Assembly (NCBI RefSeq): GCF_030653815.1
Contig: NZ_JAURYQ010000006.1
Span: 124,001-188,000 of the forward strand
Direction: 5' to 3'
DNA length: 64,000 nt
DNA from: Rhodoferax sp.
GTDB lineage: Bacteria > Pseudomonadota > Gammaproteobacteria > Burkholderiales > Burkholderiaceae_C
Part shown: one piece after another, positions 56,107-64,000 of the stretch
Numbering within the stretch: position 1 is the first letter of the stretch
Layout of the letters: every line of letters starts with the position of its first letter
The notes under the pieces: generated by a model
What the model was told of the DNA's origin: nothing
The model's input: only the letters and a program-made list of their open reading frames with translations
Databases searched by the model: none
Translations under genes and position numbers: made by a program

Positions 56107-56472
56107 TTATTTCTTGAGAGAAGCCGCTGCTTTACGAGGACCTTTGCGCGTGCGTGCATTGGTACGCGTGCGCTGACCACGCAAGGGCAGGCCACGACGA
56201 TGGCGGAAGCCACGATAACAACCGATGTCCATCAAACGCTTGATGTTCATGGTGGTTTCGCGACGCAAATCACCTTCAATGGTGAACTTAGCGACTTCGT
56301 CACGCACTTTTTCAAGTTCTGAATCGGTCAGATCCTTGATTTTTTTGGCGTAGTCGACACCGCAAGATTCGCAAATCTTGCGGGCGCGGCTGCGTCCAAT
56401 ACCGAAAATGGCAGTCAAGCCAATTTCAGAATGCTTTTGTGGTGGAATATTGATACCAGCGATACGTGCCAT
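56107..56472 (-). CDS. rpsM: 30S ribosomal protein S13
   Basis: 121 residues; [20 protein letters not shown] at the start and [19 protein letters not shown] in the tail that reaches the P-site tRNA. Confidence 0.98.
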   Translation of the reverse strand: MARIAGINIPPQKHSEIGLTAIFGIGRSRARKICESCGVDYAKKIKDLTDSELEKVRDEVAKFTIEGDLRRETTMNIKRLMDIGCYRGFRHRRGLPLRGQRTRTNARTRKGPRKAAASLKK

Positions 56473-56496
56473 TTTGATCCTCTATAACTCTTGCAA

Positions 56497-56610
56497 TTAA
56501 CCCTGACGCTGTTTGTGGCGTGGATCTGTACAGATCACACGAACCACGCCCTTACGCCGAATAATCTTGCAGTTGCGGCAAATTTTCTTGACCGAAGCCG
56601 AAACTTTCAT
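56497..56610 (-). CDS. rpmJ: 50S ribosomal protein L36
   Basis: 37 residues: [19 protein letters not shown], with a zinc-ribbon set of Cys-x2-Cys, a later Cys and a His ([12 protein letters not shown]), so the zinc-binding (C+) form. It lies between infA and rpsM, the usual betaproteobacterial order. Confidence 0.97.
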   Translation of the reverse strand: MKVSASVKKICRNCKIIRRKGVVRVICTDPRHKQRQG

Positions 56611-56644
56611 TGCGTTCTCCTAAACAATTCGTAAACAGTTGAAA

Positions 56645-56863
56645 CTACTTGGCTCGAAACACAATGCGTGCCCGGCTCAAATCGTACGGTGTAAGTTCTA
56701 CAGTCACTTTGTCACCAGGCAAGATGCGGATGTAATGCATGCGCATTTTTCCGGAAATATGCCCTAAAACAATATGACCATTTTCAAGTTTGACCCTGAA
56801 TGTTGCATTGGGAAGATTTTCTACAATCTCACCCTGCATTTGAATAACGTCGTCTTTTGCCAT
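56645..56863 (-). CDS. infA: Translation initiation factor IF-1
   Basis: 72 residues, one OB-fold: [20 protein letters not shown] and [20 protein letters not shown]. It binds the ribosomal A site during initiation. Ten bases separate it from secY. Confidence 0.98.
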   Translation of the reverse strand: MAKDDVIQMQGEIVENLPNATFRVKLENGHIVLGHISGKMRMHYIRILPGDKVTVELTPYDLSRARIVFRAK

Positions 56864-56873
56864 ATGTTTAATC

Positions 56874-58184
56874 TCAGGAAGCCTTGAAGTTGGCTTTTTT
56901 CAGCAGAGATTCATATTGCTGCGACATCAAATAATTTTGCACCTGGGCCATGAAGTCCATGGTCACCACAACAATAATCAGCAATGAAGTACCACCAAAA
57001 TAAAACGGTACGTTGTACTTGAGAATCAGAAACTCTGGCAACAAACACACCAATGTGATGTACATCGCACCAACAAACGTCAAGCGCAACAGAATCTTGT
57101 CGATGTACTTGGCCGTATGGTCACCCGGACGAATACCAGGAACGAAAGCGCCACTCTTCTTGAGATTGTCGGCAGTTTCACGGCTATTGAAAACCAGGGC
57201 CGTGTAAAAGAAACAAAAGAAAATAATGGCTGCAGCGTACAACATGACATAGATCGGCTGACCCGGCGTCAAGGAACCCGCGATGTCTTTCAACCAACGC
57301 ATCGAATCACCTGCACTGAACCAACCAACCACGGTCGCAGGCAACAGAATGATCGACGATGCAAAGATCGGAGGGATCACGCCAGCCATGTTCAGCTTGA
57401 GCGGCAAGTGCGAAGACTGGCCACCATAAACCTTGTTACCAACCTGGCGTCGCGCATAATTCACAAGGATCTTGCGCTGGCCACGTTCGACAAACACCAC
57501 AAAGTACGTCACCAGTGCCACCAGAATCACAATCAGCAGCGAAACAATAATGCTCATCGCCCCAGTACGAACCAATTCCAGCAAACCACCCACTGCGCTC
57601 GGTAAGCCCGCCGCAATACCCGCGAAGATCAGGATGGAGATACCGTTACCCAGTCCACGCTCGGTAATCTGTTCACCCAACCACATCAGGAAAAGCGTGC
57701 CCGCTGTCAGCGTGACCACAGCGGTCATGCGGAAGCCAAACCCAGGCTCGATCACCAGACCGGCAGAACTCTCAAGTGCCACAGCGATTCCCAAGGACTG
57801 GAACAAGGCCAGGCCAAGCGTGCCATAACGGGTGTACTGGGTAATCTTGCGACGCCCAGCCTCGCCCTCTTTCTTCAATTGCTCGAAGGCCGGCAGCACA
57901 TACCCCAGCAACTGCATGATGATCGAAGCCGAAATGTACGGCATGATCCCCAGCGCAAAGATGGTGAATCTGGACAAAGCGCCACCCGAGAACATGTTGA
58001 ACATGCCGAGGATACCGCCCTGCTGACCCTTGAAAAACTGCTGTAGCTGGACCGGATCGATGCCAGGCACCGGAATGTGTGCGCCCACACGGTAAACCAC
58101 GAGGGCAAGCAACAGAAAGACCAAACGGCGACGCAAATCGCCGTATTTGTCTGACTTTGCCGCGAGAGCCGTACTGGTAGCCAC
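56874..58184 (-). CDS. secY: Protein translocase subunit SecY
   Basis: 436 residues, ten membrane helices. Signature [20 protein letters not shown] in helix 2, the pore ring and the cytoplasmic loop [16 protein letters not shown] are present. Core of the Sec channel, located at the end of the spc operon. Confidence 0.98.
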   Translation of the reverse strand: MATSTALAAKSDKYGDLRRRLVFLLLALVVYRVGAHIPVPGIDPVQLQQFFKGQQGGILGMFNMFSGGALSRFTIFALGIMPYISASIIMQLLGYVLPAFEQLKKEGEAGRRKITQYTRYGTLGLALFQSLGIAVALESSAGLVIEPGFGFRMTAVVTLTAGTLFLMWLGEQITERGLGNGISILIFAGIAAGLPSAVGGLLELVRTGAMSIIVSLLIVILVALVTYFVVFVERGQRKILVNYARRQVGNKVYGGQSSHLPLKLNMAGVIPPIFASSIILLPATVVGWFSAGDSMRWLKDIAGSLTPGQPIYVMLYAAAIIFFCFFYTALVFNSRETADNLKKSGAFVPGIRPGDHTAKYIDKILLRLTFVGAMYITLVCLLPEFLILKYNVPFYFGGTSLLIIVVVTMDFMAQVQNYLMSQQYESLLKKANFKAS

Positions 58185-58206
58185 TTACACCAATCCTGAA
58201 TCTGTA

Positions 58207-58641
58207 TTAAGCAACGCTGCCACCGGCAGCTTCAATCGCCAACTTGGCGGCCGCTGTAGCGCCAACACCATTGAGCTTGAAAGCCTTGGTGACTTCACCC
58301 GTCTTGATGATCTTGACCACCTTGGCCAACTCACCCACCAAACCAGCTTGCTTGAGCACGAGCACGTCAATGTCTGCCACGTCAAGCAAATTCAGTGCAG
58401 ACAGAGTCACTTCAGCGTTGAATTTCAGCAGCGCGGACTTGAAGCCGCGCTTGGGAAGGCGACGCTGCATAGGCATTTGGCCGCCTTCAAAACCCACCTT
58501 GTGGTAACCACCGGCACGGGACTTTTGGCCCTTGTGACCACGGCCTGCTGTTTTACCAAGACCCGAGCCAATGCCGCGACCCACACGGCGTTTGTAATGT
58601 TTAGCGCCGTCAGCCGGCTTGATGCCATTGAGTTCCATCAT
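58207..58641 (-). CDS. rplO: 50S ribosomal protein L15
   Basis: 144 residues; [20 protein letters not shown] and [19 protein letters not shown] are diagnostic. 23 bp before secY. Confidence 0.98.
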   Translation of the reverse strand: MMELNGIKPADGAKHYKRRVGRGIGSGLGKTAGRGHKGQKSRAGGYHKVGFEGGQMPMQRRLPKRGFKSALLKFNAEVTLSALNLLDVADIDVLVLKQAGLVGELAKVVKIIKTGEVTKAFKLNGVGATAAAKLAIEAAGGSVA

Positions 58642-58648
58642 TTACCTC

Positions 58649-58831
58649 TTACAGCACTTTAACCAAGTAGCTGATTTTGTTGATCATGCCGCGGACTTCG
58701 GGTGTATCCACCAGTTCACTGGTGCTGCGCATCTTGCGCAAACCCAGGCCACGAACAGTCGCACGGTGTGACTCTGCGCAACCAATCGGGCTACGCACAA
58801 GTTGAACGGTTACTTTTTTTTGCGTTGTCAT
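58649..58831 (-). CDS. rpmD: 50S ribosomal protein L30
   Basis: 60 residues from the ATG before [36 protein letters not shown] is typical. A longer frame adds five codons reaching into the gap after rpsE and is not needed. Confidence 0.97.
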   Translation of the reverse strand: MTTQKKVTVQLVRSPIGCAESHRATVRGLGLRKMRSTSELVDTPEVRGMINKISYLVKVL

Positions 58832-58846
58832 TTTTGAAAACTCCAA

Positions 58847-59371
58847 TTAGGCAAAAATTTCTTCGATCGTCTTGCCGCGCTTGGCTGCAACGACGGAAGG
58901 CGTCGTGGCATGCGACAGCGCGTCCAACGTGGCGCGAACCATGTTGTACGGATTCGAGGAACCATGGCTCTTGGCCACAATGTCCGTGATACCAATGACT
59001 TCGAAAACAGCGCGCATCGGGCCGCCGGCAATGATGCCGGTACCCTTGGGGGCCGGTGCCATCATGACTGAGGCGGCGCCATGGTGACCCATCACACGGT
59101 GGTGAATGGAACCGTTTTTCAGCGAAACCTTGGTCATGTTGCGACGTGCTTCTTCCATGGCCTTTTGCACGGCAGCAGGAACTTCTTTCGATTTTCCCTT
59201 GCCCATGCCGACGGTGCCATCACCGTCGCCAACCACGGTCAGTGCTGCGAAGCCCAGAATACGACCACCCTTGACCACTTTCGTGACCCGGTTGATCGCG
59301 ATCATCTTCTCGCGCAGACCATCCTCAGGCCCTTCAGCCTTACCTTGCATTTTTGCTTGTACTTTAGCCAT
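58847..59371 (-). CDS. rpsE: 30S ribosomal protein S5
   Basis: 174 residues; the double-stranded-RNA-binding start [20 protein letters not shown] and [20 protein letters not shown] are diagnostic. It supports decoding fidelity. Confidence 0.98.
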   Translation of the reverse strand: MAKVQAKMQGKAEGPEDGLREKMIAINRVTKVVKGGRILGFAALTVVGDGDGTVGMGKGKSKEVPAAVQKAMEEARRNMTKVSLKNGSIHHRVMGHHGAASVMMAPAPKGTGIIAGGPMRAVFEVIGITDIVAKSHGSSNPYNMVRATLDALSHATTPSVVAAKRGKTIEEIFA

Positions 59372-59388
59372 CTTAATTTCCGATCTGC

Positions 59389-59754
59389 TTAGAACTGCAA
59401 GCCAGCTTCACGTGCCGCATCAGCCAACGCTTTCACGCGGCCATGGTACGCAAATCCTGCACGATCAAACGCTACTTTTTCAACACCAACAGCTTTTGCC
59501 TTTTCAGCCAAACGCTTACCGATGACCTGGGCAGCGGCAACATTGCCACCTTTACCAGATCCGCCCAATGACTGACGCACTTCGGCTTCCGCCGTCGATG
59601 CGGTGGCCAAAACCTTGCTTCCATCGCCAGAAATTACACTGGCGTAGATGTGCAAGTTGGTGCGATTCACCGTCAAACGGGCGACGCCTTGGAGGGCGAT
59701 GCGGATCCGGGTTTGACGGGCTCTGCGAAGACGCTGCTCTTTTTTGCTCAACAT
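59389..59754 (-). CDS. rplR: 50S ribosomal protein L18
   Basis: 121 residues; [20 protein letters not shown] and [20 protein letters not shown]. It binds 5S rRNA. Confidence 0.98.
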   Translation of the reverse strand: MLSKKEQRLRRARQTRIRIALQGVARLTVNRTNLHIYASVISGDGSKVLATASTAEAEVRQSLGGSGKGGNVAAAQVIGKRLAEKAKAVGVEKVAFDRAGFAYHGRVKALADAAREAGLQF

Positions 59755-59765
59755 GTTGCAGATCC

Positions 59766-60299
59766 TTATTTCTTTTTGGTTTCTTTGATGGCGACTTTTT
59801 CGTCCGCATACCGAATACCCTTGCCCTTGTAGGGCTCAGGCGGACGGACTGCACGAATTTCGGCTGCAATCTGACCAACGCGCTGGCGGTCAGCACCCTT
59901 GATCACAACCTCTGTCGGCGTCGGAGTTGCCACAGTAATACCGGCAGGCATGTCAATATTGACCGGATGAGAGTAACCCACCGTCAAGTTGAGTTTGTTG
60001 CCAGCGGCTTGCGCCTTGTAACCCACACCAATCAGGGTGAGCTTTTTCTCAAAGCCCTTGCTGACGCCAACCACCATGTTGTTCACCAACTGGCGCATGG
60101 TACCGGCCATGGCATCGGCTTCACGCGTATCGTTGGCAGCCGAGAAGCTCAGCTTGCCAGCATCGCTGGAGATTTTGACCAGCATGTTTTGCGTCAGGGT
60201 CAGCAAACCGCCGGAACCCTTGACGCTGATACTTTGCTCACCTACCGTCACCTCAATCCCAGCAGGGATGGTCACGGGCATTTTTGCTATACGAGACAT
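59766..60299 (-). CDS. rplF: 50S ribosomal protein L6
   Basis: 177 residues from the ATG before [13 protein letters not shown]. The C-terminal signature [16 protein letters not shown] is intact. A longer frame to 60341 overlaps rpsH and is rejected. Confidence 0.98.
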   Translation of the reverse strand: MSRIAKMPVTIPAGIEVTVGEQSISVKGSGGLLTLTQNMLVKISSDAGKLSFSAANDTREADAMAGTMRQLVNNMVVGVSKGFEKKLTLIGVGYKAQAAGNKLNLTVGYSHPVNIDMPAGITVATPTPTEVVIKGADRQRVGQIAAEIRAVRPPEPYKGKGIRYADEKVAIKETKKK

Positions 60300-60325
60300 C
60301 TTGTATTTCCTCTCAATGTCACGCT

Positions 60326-60721
60326 TTAGGCGACGTAGCAAAGGACTTCACCACCGACACCGGTAGCGCGCGCCTTGCGGTCAGTCATGACACCCTTGGG
60401 CGTTGTGACAATTGCCACACCCAGGCCGTTTTGAACTTGCGGAATGGCATCGCTGCCACGGTACACACGCAGACCAGGACGACTGACACGCTCGATGCGC
60501 TCAATCACCGGACGACCCGCGTAGTACTTCAAGGCGATTTCCAGCTCGGGCTTGCCGTCAGCCGGATTGATCTTGAATCCATCAATGTAACCTTCGTCCA
60601 TCAGGACTTGGGCAATCGCGACCTTCACTTTGGAAGAAGGCACACGAACAGAAGTTTTTGCAACCATTTGCGCATTGCGAATGCGGGTCAACAGGTCGGC
60701 GATCGGATCACTCATACTCAT
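60326..60721 (-). CDS. rpsH: 30S ribosomal protein S8
   Basis: 131 residues; [16 protein letters not shown] at the start and the C-terminal [22 protein letters not shown] lies eight bases before the first ATG. In enterics S8 represses the spc operon at rplE. Confidence 0.98.
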   Translation of the reverse strand: MSMSDPIADLLTRIRNAQMVAKTSVRVPSSKVKVAIAQVLMDEGYIDGFKINPADGKPELEIALKYYAGRPVIERIERVSRPGLRVYRGSDAIPQVQNGLGVAIVTTPKGVMTDRKARATGVGGEVLCYVA

Positions 60722-60739
60722 ATCTATTTCTCCTACCGA

Positions 60740-61045
60740 TTACCAGCTGGCCTTGACGATGCCAGGTATTTCACCAGCAAAAGCCATTTCACGAATCTTT
60801 GCACGTGCCAAGCCAAATTGCTGGAACGTACCACGAGGGCGTCCAGTGATGGCACAGCGGTTACGCTGCCGGGTTGGATTTGCATTGCGAGGCAAAGCCT
60901 GCAGACCAAGGCGGGCCGCAGCGCGCTCTTCATCAGTGCGCTTTGCATCTGTCGAGATCGCCTTCAATTCCGCATGTTTTTTTGCGTACTTGGCGACCAG
61001 TTTGTCGCGTTTGAGTTCGCGTTGGATTAAAGCCATCTTAGCCAC
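60740..61045 (-). CDS. rpsN: 30S ribosomal protein S14
   Basis: 101 residues, the long form without the zinc cysteines: [20 protein letters not shown], and [20 protein letters not shown]. Normal length for this form. Confidence 0.98.
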   Translation of the reverse strand: MAKMALIQRELKRDKLVAKYAKKHAELKAISTDAKRTDEERAAARLGLQALPRNANPTRQRNRCAITGRPRGTFQQFGLARAKIREMAFAGEIPGIVKASW

Positions 61046-61053
61046 AGATCACC

Positions 61054-61599
61054 TCAGTTCTTGAAGGGAAAACGGAAACCAGCGAGAAGAGCCTTGCACT
61101 CATCGTCACTCTTGGCCGTTGTTGTGATGCTGATGTTGAGACCGCGCAAGGCGTCAACCTTGTCGTACTCAATCTCAGGAAAAATAATTTGTTCTTTCAC
61201 GCCGATGTTGTAATTACCACGACCATCGAAGGAGCGACCGGAGATACCACGGAAGTCACGCACGCGGGGCAGGGCCACAGTGACAAAGCGATCCAGGAAT
61301 TCGTACATTTGCGCACCACGCAATGTCACCATACAGCCAATGGCCTGGTTCTCACGAATCTTGAAACCGGCAATTGCCTTCTTGGACATCGTCACCACAG
61401 GCTTCTGGCCCGCGATTTTTGACATGTCACTCACGGCGTGGTCCATAACCTTCTTGTCAGCGACTGCTTCGCTCACACCCATGTTGAGTGTGATCTTGGT
61501 CAGGCGAGGAACCTGCATTGGCGACTTGTAGCCAAACTTGGCCATCAACTCGGGAGCCAATTTTTCACGGTAAAGTTGTTGCAAACGAGCCATGTTCAT
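61054..61599 (-). CDS. rplE: 50S ribosomal protein L5
   Basis: 181 residues; [20 protein letters not shown] and [19 protein letters not shown]. Its first ATG overlaps the rplX stop (ATGA); a second ATG two codons on gives the MARLQQLY form. It binds 5S rRNA. Confidence 0.98.
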   Translation of the reverse strand: MNMARLQQLYREKLAPELMAKFGYKSPMQVPRLTKITLNMGVSEAVADKKVMDHAVSDMSKIAGQKPVVTMSKKAIAGFKIRENQAIGCMVTLRGAQMYEFLDRFVTVALPRVRDFRGISGRSFDGRGNYNIGVKEQIIFPEIEYDKVDALRGLNISITTTAKSDDECKALLAGFRFPFKN

Positions 61600-61916
61600 G
61601 CCACCTTGATTTCTTCGCCGCTGGACTTGTAAACGCGAACACGTTTGCCGTCAGCCTGCAATTTGATACCGACGCGGTCAGCCTTGCCGCTTGCTGCATT
61701 GAAAATTGCAACATTGGACTGGTGAATCGCCATGGTTTTTTCAACAATGCCACCCGCCTCACCCTTCATGGGGTTGGGCTTGGTATGCTTCTTGACGATG
61801 TTCACACCTTCAACCATCAGGTGCGAATCATCTTTACGCGATGTGACTTTGCCACGCTTGCCTTTATCGCGCCCGGTGAGCACGATGACATCGTCGCCTT
61901 TGCGAATCTTGTTCAT
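61596..61916 (-). CDS. rplX: 50S ribosomal protein L24
   Basis: 106 residues, KOW motif near the start ([19 protein letters not shown]) and [20 protein letters not shown]. Assembly initiator of the large subunit. Confidence 0.98.
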   Translation of the reverse strand: MNKIRKGDDVIVLTGRDKGKRGKVTSRKDDSHLMVEGVNIVKKHTKPNPMKGEAGGIVEKTMAIHQSNVAIFNAASGKADRVGIKLQADGKRVRVYKSSGEEIKVA

Positions 61917-61925
61917 GTGATGTCC

Positions 61926-62294
61926 TTACAAAACTTCAGGTGCCAAAGACACGATCTTCATGAACTTTTCAGTGCGCAATTCACGCGTCACCGGCCCAAA
62001 GATGCGCGTGCCGATAGGCTCGAGCTTGGCATTGAGCAACACTGCTGCATTGCCATCAAATTTGACCAAAGAGCCGTCGCTGCGACGGATGCCCTTGGCC
62101 GTGCGCACCACCACAGCACTGTAGACGTCGCCTTTTTTGACACGTCCACGAGGCGCGGCTTCCTTGATGCTCACTTTAATAATGTCGCCTACGCTGGCGT
62201 AGCGACGCTTGGATCCGCCCAGCACCTTAATGCACAGAACGGACTTGGCGCCAGTGTTGTCGGCGACTTCGAGTCGAGATTCGGTTTGGATCAT
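61926..62294 (-). CDS. rplN: 50S ribosomal protein L14
   Basis: 122 residues from the ATG before [20 protein letters not shown]. The signature region [18 protein letters not shown] is intact. First gene of this ribosomal cluster; rpsQ and the rest of the S10 operon do not follow upstream. Confidence 0.98.
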   Translation of the reverse strand: MIQTESRLEVADNTGAKSVLCIKVLGGSKRRYASVGDIIKVSIKEAAPRGRVKKGDVYSAVVVRTAKGIRRSDGSLVKFDGNAAVLLNAKLEPIGTRIFGPVTRELRTEKFMKIVSLAPEVL

Positions 62295-62438
62295 TTGTTT
62301 AATTCCCAACTTGCACTGAAAACCGGCCTGCACAACGCTTAGCCTTACTTCAGTCAGTCTTGGGCCCGTTACACGCAACATGAACCACTCATGTCGTTAG
62401 CTTTGGGCAGATACTTCGGTTTTAACGCGAAGCCTCGT

Positions 62439-62467
62439 ATTATGCAGCAAAAATTTAGCTCGATCAA
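62439..62467 (-). promoter_or_regulatory. sigma-70 promoter of the spc/alpha ribosomal cluster
   Basis: On the minus strand TTGATC (62467-62462), 17 bases, CATAAT (62444-62439). It predicts a start near 62432 and a leader of about 138 bases before rplN. The remainder of the gap (62468-62687) shows a TTGACA at 62497 on the plus strand with no matching -10, and nothing else. Confidence 0.75.
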
Positions 62468-62687
62468 GGATTTTCTTGTGCGCAGAGCAAATATTGTTGA
62501 CACAGGTTATTCATGGCGCGCTGCAAACCTCACCATCGCCTCGCTCAAGCCTTCGCACAGCCACCTCCCTGCGCCTGGCAAGGCAAACCGAACTGCTACT
62601 CGAGCCCTGGAAGCCAAAGGCCCACACATTTGATTAGACTCAAGCTTTCCAACAACCATGACGCGGTCTCACCCACGCATAAAACTC

Positions 62688-63503
62688 ATGAGCAAACGTA
62701 TCGCATTCATTGGCGGAGGCAACATGGCCAGCGCCCTCATCAGTGGTCTGATCAAACAGGGATTACCGTCCGACCTGATTGACGTGGTGGAACCCTTCGC
62801 CGATGCGCGGGACAAGCTGCTGGCCAGCTTTGGCATCACCGCCCGTCCCGAAGCGGGTGCTTTTTTGATGGATGCCGCGCTGGTGGTCTGGGCTGTCAAG
62901 CCGCAAACGTTCAAGGCGGCGGCACTGGCCGTGGCACCACACACCCCTGGACGTTTGCACTTGAGCGTGGCGGCTGGCATTCGAAGCGACAGCATTGCCA
63001 CCTGGTTGGACAGCGAGCGCGTCGTGCGCGCCATGCCCAACACGCCCGCACTGATTGGTCAGGGCATCACCGGCCTGTTTGCCCGCACCAGTGTCACGGC
63101 GAACGACAAAGCCTTTGTGGAACAAGTCATCGCCACCACCGGCGAATCCCTCTGGCTCGATGCCGAAGACCAGCTGGATGTGGTCACGGCCCTGTCAGGC
63201 TCGGGGCCAGCCTATGTGTTCTATTTCATGGAGGCCATGACCATGGCGGGCACCGAAATGGGCTTGAGCCGCGAACAGGCACTGCAACTCGCCGTGGCCA
63301 CCTTCAGTGGCGCCAGCGCATTGGTAAAAACCACGGGAGATGCACCCCAGGTGCTGCGCCAGCGCGTCACCTCCAAAGGCGGCACCACCTTTGCCGCCAT
63401 CTCCAGCATGGAAGACAACGACGTGCGCGCCCTGTTCATCGATGCCATGTACGCAGCCCGTGAACGCGCCAAAGAACTTGGCGACGAGTTTGGCGCAGAC
63501 TGA
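62688..63503 (+). CDS. proC: Pyrroline-5-carboxylate reductase
   Basis: 271 residues. N-terminal Rossmann fold KRIAFIGGGNMASALISGL; the C-terminal signature ALSGSGPAYVFYFMEAM and TSKGGTTFAAISSME. Last step of proline synthesis. The ATG before SKRIAFIG is chosen over a frame starting 30 bases earlier. Confidence 0.97.
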   Translation: MSKRIAFIGGGNMASALISGLIKQGLPSDLIDVVEPFADARDKLLASFGITARPEAGAFLMDAALVVWAVKPQTFKAAALAVAPHTPGRLHLSVAAGIRSDSIATWLDSERVVRAMPNTPALIGQGITGLFARTSVTANDKAFVEQVIATTGESLWLDAEDQLDVVTALSGSGPAYVFYFMEAMTMAGTEMGLSREQALQLAVATFSGASALVKTTGDAPQVLRQRVTSKGGTTFAAISSMEDNDVRALFIDAMYAARERAKELGDEFGAD

Positions 63504-63508
63504 GCGGA

Positions 63509-64000
63509 TTAGCGAAAAAAATAACTGGCGGCAATACCGGCAAAAACGGTAAAGCCCAGCCAATGGTTCAGCCTGAAAGCCTTGAAACAGCCCTCACGTG
63601 AACGCGAGCGGATCAGGGTGAAATGCCAGGCCACCTGAGCCAAAGCCAACGACATGGCCAGATAAAACAGTGGGTTTGCCGCATACTGACCCAGGGTCAC
63701 TGACCAGACGCCGATGAAGCCCAGATAGCACAAGGTGACCACCAGCACATCCCAGCGACCCAAGGTGATGGCCGAAGTTTTGATGCCAATGCGCAGGTCA
63801 TCGTCGCGGTCCACCATGGCGTATTCAGTGTCGTAAGCCAGCACCCAGAACAGGTTACCCAACATCAGCCACCAGGCCAGCGGCGGCACATCGCCGCGCA
63901 CGGCAGCAAACGCCATGGGAATGCCCATGCCAAAAGCAATTCCCAGGACGGCCTGCGGCATGGACACAAAGCGCTTGGCATACGGGTAAGCCAGCGTGAC
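63509..64000 (-). CDS. ubiA: 4-hydroxybenzoate polyprenyltransferase UbiA (partial, N-terminus outside window)
   Basis: 164 codons of the C-terminal half, frame open to the window edge. The second Asp motif [20 protein letters not shown] and the preceding GNLFWVL are diagnostic, with several membrane helices after it. It prenylates 4-hydroxybenzoate in ubiquinone synthesis. It is convergent with proC, five bases apart. Confidence 0.95.
   Translation of the reverse strand, partial: VTLAYPYAKRFVSMPQAVLGIAFGMGIPMAFAAVRGDVPPLAWWLMLGNLFWVLAYDTEYAMVDRDDDLRIGIKTSAITLGRWDVLVVTLCYLGFIGVWSVTLGQYAANPLFYLAMSLALAQVAWHFTLIRSRSREGCFKAFRLNHWLGFTVFAGIAASYFFR

Noticed and set aside
62497..62502. TTGACA as a promoter for proC
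   Set aside because: A perfect -35 hexamer, but no acceptable -10 lies 16-18 bases downstream.

Overview
The window is about 60% GC and looks like a chromosome segment of a betaproteobacterium, order Burkholderiales, family Comamonadaceae, probably Rhodoferax or a close relative. The reasons are the conserved petABC-sspAB, his-hinT-tat and aa3-oxidase assembly clusters, a DUF3567 protein, a PHB phasin with PhaR-like sites, and an RquA-like (rhodoquinone-type) methyltransferase. The genus is an inference. There are no phage genes, insertion sequences or CRISPR arrays.

Layout. 1-2.9 kb: a copper locus on the minus strand (DUF2946 protein, periplasmic chaperone PCuAC, TonB-dependent receptor with the OprC copper motifs, cut by the window start). 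3-6.6 kb: VOC protein, lactate-type GntR regulator, two operators, two tiny overlapping leader ORFs, lactate permease and a universal stress protein. 6.7-12.6 kb: MarC, DUF3108, DUF3567 and LysE proteins and a large PAS-GGDEF-EAL protein. 12.7-18.6 kb: phasin, creatininase-family protein, YjdM, DUF167, DsbD, HemE. 18.6-18.9 kb: an AT-rich hemE-priA interval with DnaA boxes and an IHF match. 18.9-28.1 kb: PriA, RquA-like methyltransferase with an FNR-type promoter, AEC transporter, glutamine amidotransferase, FimV-like protein, RpoH with a CIRCE operator, TctC-type binding protein, HPF. 28.3-36.8 kb: a complete aa3 cytochrome c oxidase structural and assembly operon, with an FNR box over its probable start point. 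37-40.7 kb: a COX2 membrane-domain-only protein, BioC, ComF, TrmL, tRNA-Thr, SspB, SspA. 40.8-45.4 kb: bc1 complex petABC, PdxA, Nif3. 45.7-53.2 kb: DegS-type protease, TatABC, HinT, hisBHAFIE. 53.3-62.3 kb: initiator tRNA and the alpha and spc ribosomal protein operons (rplQ to rplN) with infA and secY. 62.7-64 kb: ProC and UbiA (cut by the window end).

How the genes fit together. Much of the window serves respiration. The bc1 complex and aa3 oxidase form a respiratory chain, supplied with heme precursors (hemE) and heme A (ctaA, ctaB), with copper handling and insertion (copper receptor, PCuAC, Sco, CtaG), with thiol reduction (DsbD), with folded-protein export for the Rieske protein (Tat) and with quinone (ubiA). 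Two perfect FNR/ANR-type boxes, TTGAT-N4-ATCAA, are placed differently. One lies about 41 bp upstream of the inferred start point of the RquA-like gene, an activating position. The other overlaps the inferred start of ctaC, a repressing position. Together they suggest a coupled aerobic/anaerobic switch. Lactate uptake could feed the chain.

Most gene calls rest on strong family resemblance. Operators, promoters and leader ORFs are read directly from sequence and their function is inferred.
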